Source of the DNA: Pseudofabraea citricarpa
Taxonomy: Eukaryota; Ascomycota; Leotiomycetes; Helotiales; Dermateaceae
NCBI GenBank assembly: GCA_029641185.1
Contig: JAPWGK010000034.1
Span: 248,001-312,000 of the forward strand
DNA length: 64,000 bases
Direction: 5' to 3'
Positions within the stretch are counted from its first letter, which is position 1; each line of letters begins with the position of its first letter. Positions 56,924 to 64,000 of this stretch are shown here, one piece after another. The translations under genes and the position numbers were made by a program. The notes below the pieces were generated by a model. It was not told where the DNA came from, ran no database searches, and saw only the letters and a list, made by a program, of their open reading frames with translations.

Positions 56924-59900
56924 TTAATCTACAGTGGGCGGCACCTCCATAACACCACGCCCAAAAAATTCACTGATGGTGCCCAGCTTATCGCTACTCT
57001 TCGCCAGTTCCTCGGTGAACATGTCGTGTCGATCAGCAATTTCATCCTGAGTTCTTCTCATCGCCCGGATGAAGTCGTTTCCTTGTCGACAAACAGGACA
57101 ATCGCCCTCGATATTCCCTTCATCGTCAACTTGAACATTCAGACAACGTTGGTGGAAAGAATGCTTGCATAGAAAATGAACGACGGGTAAATCGAGTGGT
57201 GATTGTCCACAAGAAGAGCATCGTGTAGCATTAAAGGTTTGAGGTTTGGAAGAGAGGTCGGAGATTTCTTGTCGTTTGGTGAGTGTTTCTGTGCGATAAG
57301 AATCAATGAGGCGGCGATTCGATGAGATTTCTTTTCGTTCTCTTTCAATTGTTTGTTGAAGGTAAGTTTTGACCATACCCATGGTTGCGACAGCATTAGT
57401 GCTCAAGGTTTGAATTACTTGAAGCGGTGCCATGAGTCCATCTTCGTCAATTTTCTTGAGGACCGCATCCAGCTCATCCCCCGCTTCATCCAAGACACGA
57501 GGGTCTGAAGTGAAGTAGGCTAGGGCGGCTGGGTAAAGTTGTGGCTCTTCTGGCCCATATTTCCTCAATGCCTTAATCGCGCCACGTGTATCTTTGGCAG
57601 ATGTGTAAGAACGGAAAATGTCAAACCGTAATCCAGCTTGTTCTCGTACTAGAGTCGTGCCATCACGGAAGTTGGATAAATGGGATAACAACAGAACATT
57701 AGAAGTGTCAATGGGAATGTCTTTGCCCTCGATCAATTTCTTCGCCTTGGCTTCCCATTCTTCCCGATCGACGCCTCTTTTCTCATTCGATTTGTGAAGA
57801 TACATCTCGAACAAGGTCGTATAAAGATCTATTTTATCCCGTTCTTTCAGGTCTTTCTTTTCCAAGCACGCCTCTAAGAATACGATGAATTCATCCGGGT
57901 GGTCAACGAAGGAAGAGAAAGCGGATCTTGGCTGAGGTGGTGTGTATTGTGGGATTGCCAGTTTTTCAAAATCCTCTGTTACTTGCGCATCACTCACAGT
58001 GGCCTTGATGTTTCCCTGAGTCGGAGGCGACGCGATAGAAGATGTGTTCATATATGGGAGAGGCAGAAGATCCCTCAGATTCTGAACGGCTCCAGCAGCA
58101 TACCCGGCTTGGGGGATGACAGGAACTTCCTCAATGACCGTGTCAACTTTTGGTTGGTAATTGCCATTGTAGTAGTCGATGAAAACCTGAGTCATTTCTT
58201 TAGGGCAGTGCTCTAAAAGGACTCTTGCATACTTCATTATGTTTGGATATGCCTGGGCACAGAGTTAGTTGATTTTTCAGCTATGAGAAAATATTAATAC
58301 TAACAGCATCAGGATCCAATCGGCAAATGTACTGAAGCGCGGCATCGTATTTCTTTGAATCCTCAATCAGGATATCAACTACTAGCTCATGCTCACCATG
58401 CTTTGTAGCAAGGTAGGCAGCTTGCTCATAATATCCGCCTTGCCGACACATCGATATTGCAGTGTCAAGATCAAACTTGAGATCACCAGGTGACTTGATG
58501 AACTTCTCAAGTTTATCAATGTCTTTGAGCTTAGCATAGCAGTTGAGTAATAGCGTGGTGTGGTCCGCTGTTGCTTTATGATGCTCATGCAATTCTTCAA
58601 GATATTCAATTAGGTTGTGTATCCGTTGCGTGTCCAAGAACTAGTTCAATTAGCATATCACAATGCGCTTGATTGTTTCTATTCACCTTTCGAATCACCT
58701 GGGATGGCTCGGTACTGTCGATTGCTTTCAAGTACTGTTGCATAGCACCATCGTAATCGCCCTTCTGATACAAGTGGTCCCCATATTTCCGGAAGATGAC
58801 TGTTTTTTGAAGAGCATCCATACCAGACTTTTGGGCTAGGTTGATAGCGTGAACAAACAAATTCCTTTGGTATAAAATTTCAAGTCTTTGTTGCAGCGAC
58901 TTTTCGTGGTATCTGTATATCTGTAATCTCAAATAAGCATGGATCAAACCCCAGAGCACAAGTACTAACCTTGCCATCCTGTGTTAATGTGAACAAATCG
59001 CCCCATACCATGAAGATGGAGTTGATTTTGGAAACTAGTGATTCAGAATGTGCAACAAACATGAGGTTTGTTTCGAGCAGAGTGAAAGTTGAAGTGTTGA
59101 AAAGATCTTCTGCTTCGGCACCAAAGCGGCGAATGGGACTTGTTTTCGTCGACGCTGCGGTACTCGCTGGAGGACAAACAAGTGCAACATAGTCCTTGTA
59201 TATTCGAACCAAGCTTTTTGGGCCTTCACAGGCAAAGCATGGACCCCGCCCGTCCACAAAATAATAATATATCGCATCTTCCCGTACAACGACGATGTCA
59301 CCATTCTTTCTGTCCACTGTCATGCACCCAACAGCACATCCCGAGTCTTCTAAATTTCGCGCTGGTTGACCTTGTCCACGTCCCAGAATGACCAACTTCA
59401 AGATTCGCGAAACCGTGGCAATATAAAGCGTAGTGATAGTGGCTTCAGTCCTAAACTCTAAGCCAGTAATAGGCTCTTCGGATTCGTGCACAGTTCGTTG
59501 TTTCGCACCTCTATCGTGTATAAGATCGCCTCGGATGACAGTGACGGATCCATTGCCAAACCCAATTGCCAATTGCGACAAATCATCTAGTGCTGCGAAG
59601 GCAATAATCTGCAAGACTCAGTGGTCAGCGGGTATACCAAAATTAGCTTCTGAGTAAAATAAATGCTTACAGGGAATGGTTTGCGCCCATTGTGAATACT
59701 CAATTCCGACTGGCAAGTTGGGATTCCAGTCTTCTTCACAGGTTTGTCCAGAGCCCAAACTTTTAACACAGGTTCGCTCGATAAGTCTTCCTATATCGCA
59801 TCAGCCTTATAGCACCATTGAGCCAGTGAAGATACGCACAGCTATGGTGACCAGTAAAGACGTCCCCTCAACCTGTTTCATGTGTGTAATTGATCCAACA

Positions 59901-60158
59901 TCATGCGCCTGGAAGGTTCGAAGGATCTTGAAGGTCGGGGAGAGAATGCGCACATAGCCATCATGGCTTCCCAGGAACAGACTGTCGGACCCTGAGCATA
60001 CGCAGCTGATTTCGTTGCTTTCGAAGAAGGACCGGCTCTCGTCATCGGGCGGTCTGACCTGGCTGACCTCGAAGAAGTCAAATGTTTTCCACTGGTGCGG
60101 GTTAGAAAAAGCATATCATTTGGAGGAAGCATCTGGCACCGACCGAAGTTAAAGCCAT
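56924..60158 (-). CDS. VPS11: Vps11/Pep5, CORVET and HOPS core subunit
   Basis: Tethering-complex subunit for endosome and vacuole fusion. Seven exons join in frame to 974 residues: 60158-60144, 60091-59840, 59790-59671, 59608-58970, 58920-58687, 58640-58305, 58252-56924. The first exon is only 15 nt (MALTS) and runs into WKTFDFFEV, the conserved Pep5 start. The N-terminal half forms the beta-propeller (FLGSHDGYVRIL; IGFGNGSVTVIRGD). It then changes at YHEKSLQQRLEILYQRNLF to the alpha-solenoid, with KYGDHLYQKGDYDGAMQQY and ALQYICRLDPDAAYPNIM. The C-terminus holds a coiled coil and a C3H2C3 RING-H2 finger (CSSCG, then FLCKHSFHQRC, then CPVC). All domains are intact. Head-to-head with the BTB-like gene. 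Confidence 0.97.
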
Positions 60159-60569
60159 GTCAACGAGCTGTCATCGTCACCATTATCTGGTGTGGTGTTG
60201 ACGATAAGCAGCTACCTGGAAGCGTGCCTGGAATCTGGAGCTCTTCAAATCGGGTTAGTTCTAGTGCTTGGTGCTTACATAATGCATGCTGCAGTTACAA
60301 CACGAGTTCGCGTTCGCGTTTGTTGATATTCTTATTCTGCGTCTCTGTTTGCAATATCTTCTCAATTTTTGGCCCGCCACCATTGATGACATGACATTAC
60401 ATTTGTTGATGGATATGTATAAGTGCATTTCTTGGTGATAACTTGACCTATCAACGTCTTCGATTTCGTACCTACTAGCTAGGTAGTTTCATCGTTTTAC
60501 CATCATCTTTGCTTCTAGTCGTTGTCTCGCAACTCTTGTACTCTAGATTGGATAAAAATCCATCTATCT
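60159..60569. other. Divergent promoter of VPS11 and the BTB-like gene
   Basis: 411 bp, pyrimidine-rich near the plus start. No gene. Confidence 0.5.
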
Positions 60570-61511
60570 ATGCCCGACATGGAGAGAGGGCATGGCTCTC
60601 AAAAACGGCGGCGTATCTCAGATGGCCAGGGCATGGTTCTTGGGCATGGAAGCGAGGTTCGCAAACCAGTCACTGATCACGCTGCACTGGCTGCAATGTA
60701 AGTATATTATGCTCTCAATATCCTGGAAAGGAAAACCTAATGACCTTCCAGGGTATCAATGCTGTGCAATCAGACAGTGACCATTCTTGTGGATGGAGTC
60801 GCGAACGTCGAGGTGTTTACCATACAGAGAGATCTTCTAGCTCTTTTATCTCCTGCTTTTACCAAAACTCTGAATGAATCCAAAGGAGATGAATCAAAAA
60901 CCACCATCAAGACGGAGCCAAAAATCTTCGTTGATTTTGCCATGTGGCTGAACACTGGTAGATGTATTAACACAGGGTCGACTAGCACGAAAACCGGTAT
61001 ACTATGCCGATGGCTTATTGGAGAAAGCCTCAGCACTCCAGCTTTTCAAAATATTTGGATGCGTGCTTATATGGAGCGGTGTAAACTCGAAAGAGATACA
61101 TGGCCTAGTCCTGATGGTATCGATTTTATATACTCGAAGACAAAGACAAACCCTGACTGCATGCTTCGGAAATATGCTGCTGCTTCTATGGCCTGCAAGA
61201 ACCCAGCCAACCTTCAACCAGGCAATGTTGAATTCAAGCAATGGCAAGCCGTATTTGCAAGACATGATAGACTGGCAGTTGATATAATGGTAGAGCGACA
61301 AGCAAACTGGGATAGAACTTACCCATGGGACGAGCAGCATCGGGGGAAATATATGGTGGCGGAACCAGACCTCGATGATTTGTGGGAAAAACAAATTCTG
61401 GCACGTAGGTCGCGGGATCAGATCAAGGAGGATGCTGCCAAAGGTGACTTTCGCAGTCAGGTGGAATTAAGACACCTACGACGAGTAACGCCATTTGGGA
61501 CAAGTGAGTAA
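60570..61511 (+). CDS. BTB/POZ-like domain protein
   Basis: Exons 60570-60697 and 60752-61511 join in frame to 295 residues. The N-terminus is basic (RGHGSQKRRRISDG). After the junction a BTB-type beginning appears: VTILVDGVANVEVFTIQRDLLALLSPAFTKTLNES, the usual beta-strand and helix of fungal BTB proteins, where the first Leu-rich helix follows the exposed loop. The middle and C-terminal part (WMRAYMERCK; MLRKYAAASMACK) match the helical back half of this fungal group. The stop codon overlaps a GTGAGT donor (61505-61510), so an extra 3' exon is possible. Adaptor for Cul3 ligases is the family role; no partner is known here. Confidence 0.75.
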
Positions 61512-62724
61512 TTCAGTGCATATGCCCACACTACTTCTCAATCTAAATAATGCGAACACTCCAACCTCGGAGCCACTGAACTTGAAATGTTTCTGCTTTA
61601 TATCGAGTTAACAGTGCCTCAAATGCCAAGCAAGTTCTAATACGTACGATTGGATCTTGTATGACGGGGGATTAAGTACTTGAAAAGTTGAGCCAGCCGT
61701 GTTGATCTTGTTCGTGTATTTGTATTTAGAATTTGTAAAGTTGCCCTGGGTTTGTGAGTACTCCAGCGAAGTAGATTCAGTCAACCGGGCTCTTGTACTG
61801 GCTCTATGTGTGGATGTAAAATTATGTGTATATAATATGCTGTGTACGTGAATGTACAATCAAGCTACATCATAGATTTTGTTTGTGTTCGTGGTAATAT
61901 CCTTGGCACAACTGGAACTTGAAGTTTAAACTCTGGATCACTACGAGGACTGAGCATCAGTGTTTCCTAACTCTACATGGAGATCAATTACGTTACTAGT
62001 TACTTAAGTATTCATCAGTACAAATAGATATTATTTCGGTTCCTTGAGGCTATATCTCTTACTGGAAACGAGTCCCTCTTTTGCAACAATGAAAGCATGA
62101 ATGGCTTCAGTGTTGGAAGGGTCTTTGAAGTAAGATCATAGCCCATATGCTAGGAATGGGCTATGGAAGTGTAATTCCAAGGAGTATATATCACTCGCTA
62201 AATCCCCGTTACAGCCCCTCAACAGATGCAAAGTTACTGCACTTTCACAAGGACAACTGACGCTACCCCTCATCCCAAAAGCCCCGCTAAGCCAGATAGG
62301 CAGGTGAACCGAATCCAACGTCATCCGATCTTTATCGCAACACCATCACCCATTCAAACCAATCGATAGCCCACTTGTACGAAATACGGTGCTACAATAT
62401 ATCCAATTAGACAATTGAACTTCTAATTATCCTACTTACCGGCAGTTGTTTATATGCCGGTTCAACAGATGATCAACTCATTGGTGCCTGTCCTAAGCGG
62501 GATCTGGCAAGATTTGAGATGCTGCATCGTTGATCTAGCTCTACTACCAATCAAGGATTTTCTCTTATTATTTCTGCATGCTCTATACTTCTGGGATACA
62601 TCAAGCTACCACGACAGTGTTTATGGAAAGCCAACAAAAGGTGCGTGGACTCCTCTTTGGAAAGCACATTTTGAGGCCACATGAATGTGTTTCAAGTTCG
62701 GCTTCCATTATTTGAACCAGAGAA
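61512..62724. other. Intergenic DNA
   Basis: AT-rich. A 76-codon plus frame at 62454-62684 has a hydrophobic middle but no domain; it is probably leader or spacer of the next gene. Confidence 0.4.
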
Positions 62725-64000
62725 ATGCTGATCCCTTATGTGCTCGTTATAGTTGGAGGATTCTTCTCTCAAACCACTGCTCAGTCATGTTGGCGCGAAA
62801 CAGTCTGCAATGGACCATCTCAACCACTCTTTCCGGGAACATGGGATAAATATAATTATTCCCCCGACACCCGCACGGTGTCTCCCAAACAAATCCTAGA
62901 TCGAAACAATACCTACATATCCAAGTTTCCCGGCCAGGCTAAACTTCAAGGCAATGGCTCGTTGCTGGTCTTCGACTTTCAACAAGAGGTTGGTGGTCAT
63001 GTGACCCTGACTTACAGTGCCAAGGGCATAGGGAAAATAGGGTTGGCGTTCTCAGAATCGAGCAACTGGACAGGCGAAGATTCTGATGGCTCAAACGGAT
63101 CATTTGGGCCAGATGGAGCACTGTATGCCAATGTCACCACCACTTCAGAAGCGAGTTATACCATGCCGGATGAGAAACTTCGAGGTGGATTCCGGTACTT
63201 AAGTCTCTTCGTCGTGGCAGACAACGACATCGAGGTAGATTTACTCGATATCAAGCTGGAGATTTCTTTTCAGCCCACTTGGTCCAACTTGAGAGCATAT
63301 GCAGGATATTTCAATTCCAACGATGAGTTACTCAACCGGATCTGGTATGCAGGCGCATACACACTTCAAACAAATGCTATTTCTCCAACAACTGGCCGCG
63401 TGTATCCTCTTCTGCCTGAAGGTTGGTTGAATGATGCATACATTGGTTCTGATGGTGGCAGCGTTTATGTGGATGGGGCTAAGAGAGACCGTACAATATG
63501 GACTGGTGATCTCTGTGTGGCCATTCCAAGCATTCTTGTTAGCCTCGGTGATCCGGTTGGTGTCAGAGATACATTACAGGTGCAGATTGATTACCAGGTA
63601 AATAAGTAGTTCCATCAACTAAACATGGCTAATTAGTGGCAGCAATCTAGTGGTGAAATTCCTATGGCAGGTCCACCGCTTAACTTCTATGGTTCAGATC
63701 CTTATCACCTATCTACCATGATCGCGTACTATGAATATGTTCTTTATAGCAACGACATTGAATTCTTGACGAAAACATGGGAAAATTACAAGAAAGCCAT
63801 GACATTCGTCGTTCAGAAAATCGACGACACCGGGTTGTTCTATTGCACAGGAGTCAACGATTGGGGTCGTTATGCTCAAGGCGGGCATAATACTGAGGCG
63901 AATATGCTCATGTATTACAGTCTCACTACTGGAACTACTCTTGCCACTTGGGCAAACGAACCCGATCTCGCTACTAAATGGGCAGACATAGCAGAAGTAT
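62725..64000 (+). CDS. GH78-like alpha-L-rhamnosidase family protein, 5' part
   Basis: Secreted glycosidase of the six-hairpin class, truncated by the window end. Exons 62725-63597 and 63637-64000 (intron 39 nt) are in frame. Residues 1-19 form a signal peptide ending at TTAQ. The N-terminal beta-rich half contains a jelly-roll-like region. The (alpha/alpha)6 barrel begins around NDELLNRIWYAGAYTLQTNA, which precedes DRTIWTGDLCVA, the acidic catalytic region typical of GH78. VNDWGRYAQGGHNTEANMLMYY in the second exon is the next barrel helix pair with a candidate general acid. Asn-linked sites (NNT, NGS, NWT) fit secretion. The family call is by motif; activity against rhamnosides is likely but not certain, and further exons lie beyond 64000. 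Confidence 0.85.

Noticed and set aside
1..64000. Intact transposable elements
   Set aside because: No transposase, reverse transcriptase or integrase motifs and no matching terminal repeats were recognised by eye.

Overview
This window is nuclear DNA of a filamentous ascomycete (Pezizomycotina, perhaps Leotiomycetes; the class is inference). The evidence is short GT-AG introns of about 48-60 nt, C/T-A-A-C branch points ahead of acceptors, fungal families (copper fist, HeLo, Vps11, Ost4, AIM9-like), a dispersed 5S rRNA gene, and AT-rich intergenic gaps of 0.3 to 6 kb. I rebuilt exon structures by hand from splice sites and reading-frame continuity. Every multi-exon model given with exon coordinates closes in frame, except the 5' end of the kinase-ankyrin gene.

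Layout. 1-17 kb: an OPT oligopeptide transporter (-), a 6-kb gap, a secreted Thr-rich protein with Kex2-type repeats (+), a TM2 protein (-) and an AIM9-like phosphotransferase (-). 17-24.5 kb: a small charged protein, a divergent 5S rRNA gene, a protoglobin and an isochorismatase-fold hydrolase. 24.9-27.8 kb: a copper-fist transcription factor and a Ctr copper transporter, divergently arranged. 28-33 kb: housekeeping genes TMA46, OST4 and YRA1, the last with an 832-nt intron. 33-35 kb: a gene of ten cysteine/histidine modules, each on its own phase-1 exon, joined to a long Lys/Ala/Glu helix. 35-51 kb: three copies of a small one-TM family with a C-x3-C motif (all -), a PhyH dioxygenase, a lactate dehydrogenase, and a divergent pair made of a HeLo-pseudokinase and a very large kinase/Sel1/ankyrin protein. 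52-64 kb: a RanBP2-type zinc-finger protein, an eight-copy motif array, VPS11, a BTB-like protein, and the 5' part of a GH78-like secreted glycosidase that runs off the end.

The strongest candidates for undescribed biology are (1) the modular CCCH-exon gene at 33.4-35.2 kb, where the zinc-ligand His codon is split at nearly every exon junction; (2) the eight-copy CGAC-N-TGCAACA array at 54.3-56.9 kb; (3) the local family of small C-x3-C membrane proteins; (4) the HeLo-pseudokinase / kinase-ankyrin pair, which resembles a cell-death or recognition module; and (5) the Kex2-bounded 14-residue repeats in the secreted protein at 11-12 kb.
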